NCBI GenBank assembly: GCA_947628755.1
Contig: CANRBC010000005.1
Span: forward strand, 53,009-117,008
DNA: 64,000 bases
Source: an uncultured Clostridia bacterium
Lineage (GTDB): Bacteria; Bacillota; Clostridia; Lachnospirales; CAG-274
Reading direction: 5' to 3'
The notes below the pieces were generated by a model. It saw nothing but the letters and a program-made list of their open reading frames with translations. It had not been told where the DNA came from and ran no database searches. Shown here in pieces: positions 16,590 to 25,063 of this stretch (position 1 is the stretch's first letter; each line of letters opens with the position of its first letter). Made by a program: the position numbers and the translations under genes.

Positions 16590-18251
16590 CTATCCTTTAA
16601 TAGTTATAGTCTTACTTTCGCCGTCCCAATTTACCTCTGCGCCAAGGCTTTCGCCTACGAATCTCAAAGGCACCATAGTATTGCCGTTTATCAGTTTAGC
16701 GGGAACTGCAAGGGAAATATCTTTGCCGTTTACGGTTGCCGTTTCTTTGTTGAGTGTAAGAGAAATAGTTGTATCACTCTTTACAGATGTAACGGTCTGC
16801 GTTGCTCCGTCCCATTCAACAGAGGCACCCATAGCTTCAAATATAGCCCTCATAGGAACAAGCGTTGTGCCCTTTTCAATAACGGGTGACTGAGCAAAGT
16901 TCAGCTTATTATCGTTCAAAATAACCTTTATATCATCATTATTAGTTTTTGCCGGTGTATTATTTGATGTTGTCGCTGATGTCACCTCTATTTTTGAAAA
17001 ATCCCAGTTATTAATTCCGGTCATATCTGTTACAGCGTATGTTTTAACGGGATTTAAGAGTATCTTTTCTGCAAGTTCTTTGTATTTAGGTATATTTCTT
17101 TCTTCTATAATATCGTTTTCTACCAATTCGTCAGTATCCGCTGACTGAGCCCACTGAGCAGAATCACTTGGAATTACATCTCCATTTAAAAAAGGGTTAA
17201 ATAAATCCAAAATTGGAATCCAACTATCTTGTGTTATATTATCCGAATCATTATTAATAAACAATATTTCAGGAGAATACATACCATATTCTACATAATA
17301 ACGCTTTACAATATCTTTGTTTTCTGATTTATAGTTTGTAGCTTCCTCCACCAATATTAAATTATTGCGATTTCCACATTGAACAGTATAATATTTTATA
17401 TTATCCGGCTGCTGTGAATCTTTAAAAGAGAATGTGCCATTATATGTATTTATTTTAGGTGCATCATTATAATACGCCTTACAATAGGTGGTTACATATT
17501 TATTATCGCGTTTTTTATCTTCTTCTATAAGCGCAGAATTATTTTTATTTACAATTCCTTTCTCATCAGTATTGACTATGTATAATTCAGGAACATTATC
17601 ATTATTTGCATCAAATAGAAAATATCTGCACAAAGGATATTCTTTCAATTTATTTATATATTCTGTTTTAATATCTACATCTATTGAAGTGATCTTATTA
17701 TTCATATATTCATTGTCTTTTTTTATATTATCCATAATTTTTTCAATAATCTCATCTTCAATATCAATTCTTTCAATATTTTCTTTATATTCTATGTTGT
17801 ATTTTGTTTTTTCTTTAGAATATCCTAAATCATTGTATAGGCTATCCATAAAACCCGAATAGTCAATTATTTTATCTAAACATTTATCTGCCCCCGATCC
17901 TTTTTCTAAATAATATTTTGTCGGAGCTTCTTTAAGGTCATTTATCGTTTCTACATTTCCCGGTATATATATCTCCGTATTACTAAGCTTATCTTTATCT
18001 TCTTCCTTAAGCCTAAGCCAGTCATATCTAAGTTCCTTAACCTGAATACCGCAAATACTATTGGGAATTCTTATAACATATTTACCATTTTCTTCTTTTG
18101 CAATTTTTTCAAAATCTCCATAAAATATAATTCCATCATCTGATATACTCCAACCACTGGAGCCATTGTACTGATATGTCCTTGCATGAACATACAGAAC
18201 ACTGTTGAGAATAAATAAAATACCTAATAAGATTGCTAAAGTTTTTTTCAT
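16590..18251 (-). CDS. Exported stalk-domain protein
   Basis: A 553-aa secreted protein. The signal peptide is MKKTLAILLGILFILNSVLYVHA; I start at this ATG because AAGGAGG is before it, while the ORF-track start adds 18 unrelated codons. The N-terminal 130 residues (YQYNGSSGWSISDDGIIFYG...) and the Lys/Glu/Asn-rich middle are not recognised. Residues 465-553 are the stalk domain with the paired motifs TLVPMRAIFEAMGASVEWDG and TMVPLRFVGESLGAEVNWDG. Its start is 28 nt inside the gap after the upstream transglutaminase gene, so the two are co-transcribed. Confidence 0.8.
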   Translation of the reverse strand: MKKTLAILLGILFILNSVLYVHARTYQYNGSSGWSISDDGIIFYGDFEKIAKEENGKYVIRIPNSICGIQVKELRYDWLRLKEEDKDKLSNTEIYIPGNVETINDLKEAPTKYYLEKGSGADKCLDKIIDYSGFMDSLYNDLGYSKEKTKYNIEYKENIERIDIEDEIIEKIMDNIKKDNEYMNNKITSIDVDIKTEYINKLKEYPLCRYFLFDANNDNVPELYIVNTDEKGIVNKNNSALIEEDKKRDNKYVTTYCKAYYNDAPKINTYNGTFSFKDSQQPDNIKYYTVQCGNRNNLILVEEATNYKSENKDIVKRYYVEYGMYSPEILFINNDSDNITQDSWIPILDLFNPFLNGDVIPSDSAQWAQSADTDELVENDIIEERNIPKYKELAEKILLNPVKTYAVTDMTGINNWDFSKIEVTSATTSNNTPAKTNNDDIKVILNDNKLNFAQSPVIEKGTTLVPMRAIFEAMGASVEWDGATQTVTSVKSDTTISLTLNKETATVNGKDISLAVPAKLINGNTMVPLRFVGESLGAEVNWDGESKTITIKG

Positions 18252-18279
18252 AAAAATTTCCTCCTTAAAATTAAAATAA

Positions 18280-19854
18280 TTATATATTTTCTGATTCCAT
18301 AACATCAGAGTTATCTGTTATTTCATCAGAATTATCTGTTGTATTATCTGTGTTTTCTTCTACATAATCAGTGTTTTCATTTATTGTATCATTATCTGCG
18401 TTATCTTCCGTATCAGTATTTGATACATCAGTATTTTCCGTATTGCTGTTTACATTGTCATTGTCTGAATTGGAATTATCATCCGTATAATTTTGATTAT
18501 TATTGTCATAATTATTTTCACTTGTGTAATCACTGTCTTTATAATAGTAATCATCATAGTAATAATCATAATGATTATCATATCTGTCCGAATGTAATTC
18601 ATAATAATCATAAGGGGCTTCATAGCCATAATCGGTTGCACATTTAGGATGTTCACTTTTATCCCATTTATGGTCTGCAGACATAGCCATATCGGATTTC
18701 AGGAAATAATCCCATTGAATAAAATCTGATGGCATTTCAACAGGATCATCAAAGGTTACATCTAAATGATAATAATTATTGTTTAACTTGACTATTACCC
18801 ATGCATGACCTCCCCAGCCATACATATCACCTGCCGTTCCGGATATATATTCATTTTCTATGCCAACCATATTAAGTAACGCCATAGTTGCCTTTGCATA
18901 ACCTTCACAAACACCTGTTCTTCTTTTAAGCACATAATATGGATCGTAATCTTCTTCGGGTATTGTATTCCTTTCAAAATTATCATTATCATAATCCGTA
19001 TTTAATACCATGTAATCATGTATAGCCAACACTTTATCAAAATCACTGTCGTTTTTATCAATTATGTTGTTGATTATTCTTTTTCTTATGTTATAATAAT
19101 CTATAAACTCATCTATGTTTGAGGCATCTACATAATCATCTTCACCGGGAAAGAGAAAGTTTATATCACATTCATCATTTATATTAAAAAATTCCTTCAA
19201 TAGTGTATAATCTTCTATAGGATCACCTTCAAATTCTACCCAATTGACCATGGGGAAGTTCATTACATCCTCAAGAACTTCAGGTTTAAATTCTTCGGTA
19301 GGTATTGTCAATTTAAAAATACTTGCAATTTCATTTATATATACAATATTTTCATCTTCTAAGTAATTTTTTATATAATCACTTTTAAAATCATCAATAT
19401 TGATTTTCTTTCTTAGATCCTTATTAATAAAAGCAGTATATGTTGTCTGATCCCATTTAACATCTGCGCCTATAGCTTCGGAAACAGCTCTTAAAGGTAT
19501 ATAAAAATGCCCGTTTATGATTTGTTGAGGTACATCAGGATAGATTCTTTCAGACGTATTTTCTGCATTATTAAAACAGCCAAAACTATTTTGCCCCGCT
19601 TGTATTTCAATATCATAATCATTTCCTGTAAAAAAGGCTGCTTTGATATTTGGTTTCCATTCTACCTCATATTTCAGTTCCTCAAAAATGCCCCTCACAG
19701 GAACAAGTGTTCTGTTGTCTTTAATTATACCCTCGGCTTCAATTTCACTATCATTTACTATAACATTTACAGTTTTATAATTTTCTGCATGTACTATTAT
19801 TGTAGTAACGACACATAAAGCAATAATTATAGCCCCGATTAACAATTTTTTCAT
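18280..19854 (-). CDS. Exported stalk-transglutaminase-like protein with Asp/Asn/Tyr-rich tail
   Basis: A 524-aa secreted protein. After the signal peptide (1-23) comes a stalk domain (RTLVPVRGIFEELKYEVEWK, FYIPLRAVSEAIGADVKWD; 25-135). The middle holds a transglutaminase-like core with the Cys-His-Asp triad: RTGVCEGYAKATMALLNMVG, GWGGHAWVIV and YYHLDVTFDDP (near 285-355). The last 110 residues are low complexity, first Tyr/Asp-rich (YYYDDYYYKDSDY), then Asn/Asp/Thr/Glu repeats. The domain could act as a wall cross-linker or protease. AAGGAGGT precedes the start. It is second in the operon, 27 nt after the recombinase stop, with no promoter visible between them. Confidence 0.87.
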   Translation of the reverse strand: MKKLLIGAIIIALCVVTTIIVHAENYKTVNVIVNDSEIEAEGIIKDNRTLVPVRGIFEELKYEVEWKPNIKAAFFTGNDYDIEIQAGQNSFGCFNNAENTSERIYPDVPQQIINGHFYIPLRAVSEAIGADVKWDQTTYTAFINKDLRKKINIDDFKSDYIKNYLEDENIVYINEIASIFKLTIPTEEFKPEVLEDVMNFPMVNWVEFEGDPIEDYTLLKEFFNINDECDINFLFPGEDDYVDASNIDEFIDYYNIRKRIINNIIDKNDSDFDKVLAIHDYMVLNTDYDNDNFERNTIPEEDYDPYYVLKRRTGVCEGYAKATMALLNMVGIENEYISGTAGDMYGWGGHAWVIVKLNNNYYHLDVTFDDPVEMPSDFIQWDYFLKSDMAMSADHKWDKSEHPKCATDYGYEAPYDYYELHSDRYDNHYDYYYDDYYYKDSDYTSENNYDNNNQNYTDDNSNSDNDNVNSNTENTDVSNTDTEDNADNDTINENTDYVEENTDNTTDNSDEITDNSDVMESENI

Positions 19855-19881
19855 GGTTATTACCTCCTTAGACTTTAAAAT

Positions 19882-20445
19882 TTATAATACTACTCCTCTA
19901 TATACCTCGTCCCTATCCTCCTGAGCTATGCCCAAATACCTTTTGGTGATTGTGAAGCTGCTATGATTGTATATATTCATAAGAATGGCAGGTGGAGTGC
20001 CCTTTTTCCATGCCTGGTAGCCGAAGGTTTTTCTCAGGGAATGACAGCTTATGTCGGGAATACCCGTATCGGCGCAGGCTCTTTTAAGTATTCTGTGTAC
20101 CTGCACTCTGTCTATTGGACCGTGCTTTCTTCCCTCAAAAATATATTCGCTCTGCATACCGTTTTTAGCAAAATACGTTTTTAAAGCATCTCTTATACCC
20201 TTGTTGATATATATTGTCTGTGTTTTGCCTGTTTTCTGCTCCTTAAGTTCAATATATTTCTTGAATCTGTGATTTTTAATGTCGAACATATCCGTCCATT
20301 TCAGCTTAAGTATATCGCTTATCCTCAGAGCCGTATTCAAGCCTACTGTTACCAAAAGATAATTTCTGTATTCACCTCTTTCCAGAAAATAATTCTTTAA
20401 TTTGTTTATATCCTTTACGGATCTTAACGGTTTTGCCTCTTTCAT
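19882..20445 (-). CDS. FimB-size tyrosine recombinase, candidate DNA invertase
   Basis: A 187-aa tyrosine recombinase made only of the catalytic domain, like the FimB/FimE and phase-variation recombinases and unlike phage integrases with arm-binding domains. The catalytic residues are all visible: Arg in NTALRISDIL, Lys in the QKTGKTQTIYI hairpin, His-x-x-Arg in CHSLRKTFG, His in IYNHSSFTITKR and Tyr in KRYLGIAQE. The ribosome binding site is GGGAGG. The start lies 45 nt from the left inverted repeat of a candidate invertible promoter, and the gene is first of a four-gene operon with three exported proteins. I infer that it flips that promoter; a relic integrase is the alternative. Confidence 0.88.
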   Translation of the reverse strand: MKEAKPLRSVKDINKLKNYFLERGEYRNYLLVTVGLNTALRISDILKLKWTDMFDIKNHRFKKYIELKEQKTGKTQTIYINKGIRDALKTYFAKNGMQSEYIFEGRKHGPIDRVQVHRILKRACADTGIPDISCHSLRKTFGYQAWKKGTPPAILMNIYNHSSFTITKRYLGIAQEDRDEVYRGVVL

Positions 20446-20466
20446 AGTATTTTAACCTCCCTTATG

Positions 20467-20490
20467 TAACGTTTTATATAATTGTGTTAC
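20467..20490 (+). repeat. Left inverted repeat of candidate inverton
   Basis: A 24-nt arm whose inner 17 nt (TTATATAATTGTGTTAC) are a perfect inverted match to 20643-20659; over 24 nt it matches 21 positions. With the preceding G it also has recombinase-core shape: GTAAC and GTTAC half sites around a central TATATA. Confidence 0.75.
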
Positions 20491-20642
20491 CTATGCTTTC
20501 TTTTGTATGCCCAGTATTTATCAAATTCCTCTGTAAATATTGACACATCAAATAAATTATTTTATAATAATTACATAACTTGTCATTTCATAATTTACAT
20601 AATATTTTAGCCATTTAGAAATACTATTAATATTTCGTGAAT
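20491..20642. promoter_or_regulatory. Candidate invertible promoter segment (OFF as assembled)
   Basis: This 152-bp AT-rich segment between the two inverted repeats has no ORF but contains a perfect-consensus promoter on the plus strand. In the present orientation it fires toward the leuS 3' end and the terminator at 20724. Inverted, its -10 would sit at about 20565-20570 on the minus strand, giving a leader of about 110 nt to the recombinase and reading through the exported transglutaminase, stalk and CAP genes. Inversion is inferred from layout, not observed. Confidence 0.65.
20540..20568 (+). promoter_or_regulatory. Consensus TTGACA-17-TATAAT promoter inside the inverton
   Basis: TTGACA (20540-20545) and TATAAT (20563-20568) are perfect hexamers with a 17-bp spacer. 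No plus-strand gene follows, which makes a strong promoter here unexplained unless the segment inverts. Confidence 0.8.
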
Positions 20643-20666
20643 GTAACACAATTATATAATATGTTG
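20643..20666 (-). repeat. Right inverted repeat of candidate inverton
   Basis: GTAACACAATTATATAA (20643-20659) is the exact reverse complement of the left arm core; the outer 7 nt match at 4 positions. GTAACA and TGTTG half sites surround a TATATA centre, as in the left arm. Confidence 0.75.
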
Positions 20667-20723
20667 TGTGACAAAGTGTGACATTTATCAGATATTATAT
20701 ATATTTTTTAATTAATTGCACTA

Positions 20724-20750
20724 AAAAAGGACGCCCAAAGCGTCCTTTTT
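20724..20750. terminator. Bidirectional terminator between leuS and the inverton
   Basis: AAAAAGGACGC-CCAAA-GCGTCCTTTTT forms an 11-bp stem with A-run and T-run on either side. It ends leuS transcription and would also stop transcription from the inverton promoter in its present orientation. Confidence 0.85.
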
Positions 20751-20767
20751 AAATACCCTTTAACCTA

Positions 20768-23179
20768 TTAAGGTCTTACAACAATATTACATATTCTGCC
20801 TGGAACGTATATTTCCTTGACAATAGTGCCGTTTAATTTACTTCCCAGAGCTTCCTTTGCTGCTGCAAGGACAGTGTCCTTATCAGCGTCTGCAGCTACG
20901 TCGATATTTGCCTTTACCTTACCGTTTATCTGAACGGCAACATTAATTGTATCCTCCTTCAGCTTTTCCTCATCATACTTTGGCCATGTCTGTCTGAATA
21001 CGGACTCGTCATGACCGAGTACCTGCCATATTTCCTCGGCAATATGAGGTGCAAAGGGACAAAGGAGAATGGCAAGGGTCTCAAGGGAATCCTTGTCTAT
21101 ACCGCCTGCATTCTTTGCAGCGGCAACCATCTTATTTGTAAATTCCATAAAGCCTGAAATTACCGTATTGAGAGTAAGAGCCTCAAGACGTGTTGTAATT
21201 TCATATATCATCTTATGCTTAGCCTGTTCTATTTCCTTAGTAGGCTCAATTATCTTATCCTTGTATTCGTCAACGAACTTCCATACCTTGTTAAGGTATC
21301 TGTATACACCGTCTATACCGTTGTCGTCCCACTCGGAATCCAGCTCGGGAGGTCCTATGAAAAGCTCGTACATTCTGAGGGAATCGCAACCGTAGTTTTC
21401 AACCATTTCATCAGGAGAAACAACATTGCCCTTATTCTTGCTCATCTTGGCGCCGTCCTTAGTTATCATACCCTGATTGAAAAGCCTTGTAAATGGCTCA
21501 TCAAAATCAACTACGCCGATGTCATATAAGAACTTAGTATAGAATCTTGCATAGAGAAGATGCAGTACGGCGTGCTCTATACCGCCTACATACATATCTA
21601 CCGGCGCCCATTTCTTAAGAGCCTCCTTGCTTGCAAGCTCCTTGTCGTTGTGATTGTCACAGTACCTTAAGAAATACCATGAAGAGCCTGCCCACTGAGG
21701 CATTGTGTTGGTCTCTCTCTTTGCAGGCCCGCCGCAGCAGGGACAAGTGGTATTTACCCATTCGTCAATAGCCGCAAGAGGTGATTCGCCTGTGTCCGTA
21801 GGCTTATAGCTTTCTACATTAGGCAGTATAACAGGCAGCTCCTCCTCCGGTACGGGAACAATACCGCACTTCTCACAATGGATAAGAGGTATAGGCTCGC
21901 CCCAGTATCTCTGTCTTGAGAATACCCAGTCACGGAGCTTATAGTTTACGGTCTTTTTGCCAAAGCCCTTCTCTTCCATATAGTCGGGAACCTTAGCCTT
22001 GGCGTCCTCGGACTTCATACCGTTAAACTCTCCGGAATTTATCATTATACCGGGCTCTGTATATGCCTCGGTAAGATTTTCGTTTTCCTTGCCGTCCTTG
22101 CTTATTACCTGAATAATAGGCAAATCAAACTTCTTTGCAAACTCAAAGTCTCTGTCGTCATGAGCGGGAACACACATTATTGCGCCTGTGCCGTAGTCGG
22201 CAAGTACATAATCTGATACCCATATAGGCGTCTTTGCGCCGTTAAGAGGATTAATACCGTAAGCGCCTGTGAACACGCCTGTTTTTTCCTTGTCTGTCAT
22301 TCTGGAAACATTTGACTTTGTGCTGGCTTCATATATATACTTGTCCATTTCCTCCTTATGCTCGGGAGTGGTTATGTCCTTTATAAGCTCATGCTCGGGA
22401 GCAAGCACCATAAACGTTGCGCCATAGAGGGTATCGGGTCTTGTGGTATATACCTTTATCGCCTTGTCCGTACCGTCTACGGGGAAATCTATCTCTGCGC
22501 CGTAGCTCTTGCCTATCCAGTCGGACTGCATTTTCTTTACCTTTTCCGGCCAGTCCAGCTTCTGAAGGTCGTTGAGAAGTCTTTCCGCATAGTGTGTTAT
22601 CTTAAGCATCCACTGACGTAAGTTTTTCTTTGTAACCTGTGCGCCGCAGCGGTCGCATACGCCGTTTGTAGCCTCCTCGTTGGCAAGCACGCACTTACAG
22701 TTGGGACACCAGTTAAGAGGCATTTCCTTCTCGTAAGCAAGACCGTTCTTGAACATCTGCACAAATATCCATTGAGTCCACTTGTAGTATGCAGGGTCCG
22801 TAGTGTTTACCTCTCTGTCCCAGTCATATATAGCGGCTATTTCATTTACCTGTCTTTTTATATTTCTTATACTGTTTTCCGTAGATACGGAGGGATGAGT
22901 GCCTGTCTTAATGGCAAAATTCTCCGCAGGCAGACCAAAGGCGTCCCAACCCATGGGATGAAGTATTTCATAGCCCTGCAACAGCTTATATCTGCTCACA
23001 ACGTCTGAAAGCACGTAGCCTCTCCAGTGACCAACGTGAAGACCGTTGCCTGATGGATATGGGAACATATCCAGACAGTAATATTTAGGCTTGTCTGTGT
23101 TGGTGGGATTTACGGGATTTTTTTCCCATATAGCACGCCATTTTTTCTCAATTTCCTTATAGTTGTATTTAGTGCTCAT
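20768..23179 (-). CDS. leuS: Leucyl-tRNA synthetase
   Basis: An 803-aa class I aminoacyl-tRNA synthetase that charges tRNA-Leu in the cytoplasm. Visible signatures: the HIGH-type motif in PYPSGNGLHVGHWRGY near residue 40, zinc-type cysteine pairs (CPNCKCVLANEE...CDRCG near 160 and CEKCG, CPCCGG later), the CP1 editing domain (TTRPDTLYGATFMVLAPEHE, VPAHDDRDFEFA) and KMSKS as AKMSKNKGN near 575. I start at MSTKYNY because GGAGG lies before it; the ORF-track start begins inside that ribosome binding site. I looked for a T-box leader upstream and did not see one in the 165-nt gap. Confidence 0.97.
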   Translation of the reverse strand: MSTKYNYKEIEKKWRAIWEKNPVNPTNTDKPKYYCLDMFPYPSGNGLHVGHWRGYVLSDVVSRYKLLQGYEILHPMGWDAFGLPAENFAIKTGTHPSVSTENSIRNIKRQVNEIAAIYDWDREVNTTDPAYYKWTQWIFVQMFKNGLAYEKEMPLNWCPNCKCVLANEEATNGVCDRCGAQVTKKNLRQWMLKITHYAERLLNDLQKLDWPEKVKKMQSDWIGKSYGAEIDFPVDGTDKAIKVYTTRPDTLYGATFMVLAPEHELIKDITTPEHKEEMDKYIYEASTKSNVSRMTDKEKTGVFTGAYGINPLNGAKTPIWVSDYVLADYGTGAIMCVPAHDDRDFEFAKKFDLPIIQVISKDGKENENLTEAYTEPGIMINSGEFNGMKSEDAKAKVPDYMEEKGFGKKTVNYKLRDWVFSRQRYWGEPIPLIHCEKCGIVPVPEEELPVILPNVESYKPTDTGESPLAAIDEWVNTTCPCCGGPAKRETNTMPQWAGSSWYFLRYCDNHNDKELASKEALKKWAPVDMYVGGIEHAVLHLLYARFYTKFLYDIGVVDFDEPFTRLFNQGMITKDGAKMSKNKGNVVSPDEMVENYGCDSLRMYELFIGPPELDSEWDDNGIDGVYRYLNKVWKFVDEYKDKIIEPTKEIEQAKHKMIYEITTRLEALTLNTVISGFMEFTNKMVAAAKNAGGIDKDSLETLAILLCPFAPHIAEEIWQVLGHDESVFRQTWPKYDEEKLKEDTINVAVQINGKVKANIDVAADADKDTVLAAAKEALGSKLNGTIVKEIYVPGRICNIVVRP

Positions 23180-23295
23180 TTCCAAAAATGCCTCCATAGT
23201 AAATTTGATTAATTATTATACACCATTTTGGCATAAAATTCAAGCACTAATGTTCTTTTTAATGTATTGTTAAATATATATTTTTACAAAAAATA

Positions 23296-23321
23296 ACCTC
23301 CGTAATTATATAAACGGAGGT
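23296..23321 (-). terminator. Terminator of spoVT
   Basis: ACCTCCGT and ACGGAGGT pair across a 10-nt loop; on the minus strand TTATTTTTTG follows. It lies 25 nt after the spoVT stop. Confidence 0.8.
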
Positions 23322-23346
23322 AACACAATATCCTTTGTCATTATTT

Positions 23347-23889
23347 CTACTGTTCCATCTGCTTTCCGAGGAATCCTGCAGCTGTGCGCGCCAGCTTTCC
23401 CTCAACTTCGCCCATTATCTTATCGTCGCTTAGCATTACAATAGCGCCAAGCACATCGCCCTCGCTTATTATAGGAGTAATAAGCTCATGATTGTAGTTT
23501 TCATTGTCATCCTCCAATATAGGTACAAAATTGCTGTCGTTTCTGTTGGCTATATGGGTACTTCTGTTGTTTATAACCTCCTCAAGCTCCGAGCTTATGT
23601 GCTTTTCCATAAACTCCTTTTTCGCTCCGCCGGATACAGCAATTATCTGGTCCTTGTCCACAATACAGGTAATATGCCCTGCGTTTTTAGCAAGACTTTC
23701 CGCATATTCCCTTGCAAATGCTCCAAGCTCGCCTATGGGCGAATACTTCTTTAATATTATTTCTCCGTCTCTGTCTGTAAATATTTCCAAAGGGTCGCCC
23801 TCTCTTATTCTCAGCGTCCTTCTTATTTCTTTAGGTATAACCACTCTTCCGAGATCGTCTATTCTCCTTACTATGCCTGTTGCCTTCAC
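23347..23889 (-). CDS. spoVT: Stage V sporulation protein T (AbrB-type regulator)
   Basis: A 180-aa DNA-binding regulator of late forespore (sigma-G) gene expression. Residues 1-50 are the SpoVT/AbrB swapped-hairpin domain (KATGIVRRIDDLGRVVIPKE, RTLRIREGDPLEIF). The rest is the GAF-like domain (ITCIVDKDQIIAVSGGAKKE, ITPIISEGDVLGAIVMLS). I choose GTG at 23889, with AAGGAGGAGTTGTT before it; the resulting length fits the family, whereas the ORF-track start adds 27 unrelated codons. The leader is partly duplicated at 25064-25116. The gene agrees with dpaAB in marking a spore former. Confidence 0.95.
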   Translation of the reverse strand: MKATGIVRRIDDLGRVVIPKEIRRTLRIREGDPLEIFTDRDGEIILKKYSPIGELGAFAREYAESLAKNAGHITCIVDKDQIIAVSGGAKKEFMEKHISSELEEVINNRSTHIANRNDSNFVPILEDDNENYNHELITPIISEGDVLGAIVMLSDDKIMGEVEGKLARTAAGFLGKQMEQ

Positions 23890-23892
23890 AAC

Positions 23893-23948
23893 AACTCCTC
23901 CTCCTTGAATTTTTATATTTATTGATGTGACTAGTATTTGTTTTAAAC
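23893..23948 (-). repeat. spoVT leader repeat, copy A
   Basis: About 56 bp running from the spoVT ribosome binding site (AAGGAGGAG) through ACTAGTCACATCAATAAATA to GTTTAAAAC. It recurs in the same orientation at 25064-25116 with one substitution and one 3-bp indel. The two copies bracket the Fic cassette. Confidence 0.85.
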
Positions 23949-23960
23949 GGAATTTTATAC
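23932..23960 (-). promoter_or_regulatory. Possible sigma-G promoter of spoVT
   Basis: On the minus strand GTATA (-35 type GNATR) and AATACTA (-10 type CATNHTA, 6/7) are 17 bp apart. spoVT is sigma-G dependent in Bacillus. The duplicated leader at 25064 keeps the -10 but not the -35. Confidence 0.35.
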
Positions 23961-24142
23961 TATAAGACAAAAGCTCAAATTTTGGAAGTTTTTAAGGTAG
24001 GCGTAATATAACATCACTTGAAATTAAACCGTAATGCTTGTATTTACAGGAAATTTGGACTTTCGGAAGCAGTATATTGTATATATTTTCATATATTAAA
24101 AATAGACACATCATGTATGATATGTCTATTTAATATTGAGTA

Positions 24143-24763
24143 TTATCCTTTTTCAATAGCCTCTTTTATTATTCTTACGAGATAATCATATTCCGAATAA
24201 GGTCCATCTGATGCCTTAACTAACGAATCCCTTACATAATTTGCATTTTCTCTCAAAAGCTGTTTATTCATTTTAAATCCATTTGCTTCTGCAAACTGTG
24301 TTGCAAATGTCATTACAGTCCTAGTGTTTCCTTCTCTGAAAGGATGGACCTGCCATAATGCAGCAATCAATTTGGAAAATTTGTCTGCTGTTTCATTAAT
24401 ATCAAGCTTGTCCCATCTTACTGAGTTAATATTATTAATCGCAGCCCCAACATCATTTTCTATACATCCCGGTATCGAATATCTCACGGTATCTCCGCCA
24501 AGAACCTTTTCTCCCTTTACTATGGGAACAATTCTTTCACAGCCTGCCCATTCATATATATCGCTAAATATATACTTATGAATTGCCTTTAGTCTGTCAT
24601 AGTTGAATTCATTTCCATTTATCTTTTCATCAACATCCATAAGCTTTATGTATGTTATATCCCTTTCGACCATATCCAACAGTTCTTCGTTTTTTATGCC
24701 AAAGAGATTTTTCAGAACAGGCACATCATCATATAAGTAAATATCCTTTTCCTTCATAACCAT
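24143..24763 (-). CDS. Fic-family AMP transferase (toxin)
   Basis: A 206-aa Fic domain protein that would transfer AMP (or another nucleotide phosphate) to a target protein hydroxyl. The full active-site motif HPFREGNTR is present near residue 138, and a typical N-terminal portion precedes it (FNYDRLKAIHKYIFSDIYEW). No inhibitory helix is visible within the protein, so inhibition probably comes from the small partner encoded upstream. The start ATG overlaps the partner's stop by 1 nt (TAATG). The cassette is bracketed by duplicated spoVT leader sequence, which suggests insertion. Confidence 0.92.
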   Translation of the reverse strand: MVMKEKDIYLYDDVPVLKNLFGIKNEELLDMVERDITYIKLMDVDEKINGNEFNYDRLKAIHKYIFSDIYEWAGCERIVPIVKGEKVLGGDTVRYSIPGCIENDVGAAINNINSVRWDKLDINETADKFSKLIAALWQVHPFREGNTRTVMTFATQFAEANGFKMNKQLLRENANYVRDSLVKASDGPYSEYDYLVRIIKEAIEKG

Positions 24764-24966
24764 TAAACACTCATAGCCTTATATCTATTTATTGTAGCCT
24801 CAAGTATATCGGAAATCTCCATATTTCCAAGAATATACTCATTGACGAGTTTTTTTGTTTCCTCTGTTGGTTCAGCCGCATCCAATGTAGATATACCCAG
24901 AGCGTCATTTGCTATCTTTTCTCTTTCAACTCTGGTTGTCTCGGACACCAAATATTTTCTTTGCAT
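24763..24966 (-). CDS. Putative VbhA-like antitoxin of the Fic toxin
   Basis: A 67-aa protein directly upstream of fic and overlapping it by 1 nt. Its layout, a helix with small residues followed by EPTEETKKLVNEYILGNMEI, resembles VbhA antitoxins that block Fic ATP binding through an S/T-x3-E-G/N motif. The corresponding segment here, GISTLDAAEP, has Asp-Ala where Glu-Gly/Asn is expected, so the motif is degenerate. I start at MQRKY (24966), with AGAGGTGATTGCT before it. Order, overlap and size support the antitoxin role more than the sequence motif does. Confidence 0.75.
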   Translation of the reverse strand: MQRKYLVSETTRVEREKIANDALGISTLDAAEPTEETKKLVNEYILGNMEISDILEATINRYKAMSV

Positions 24967-25063
24967 AGCAATCACCTCTTGTTATATTATAACACACATT
25001 ATACTGTATATTCAACCTGATTTTAAACAAGAGTTGTTTTATGTACTCAAAAGTTATACTCCT

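Noticed and set aside
18339-18647. Tyr/His/Cys-rich 102-aa plus-strand ORF and 68-aa Ile/Met ORF
   Set aside because: Other-frame readings of the low-complexity Asp/Asn/Tyr tail of the transglutaminase gene.
23180-23346. Possible T-box leader for leuS
   Set aside because: The gap is short and lacks a T-box sequence or antiterminator; its only clear structure is the spoVT terminator.
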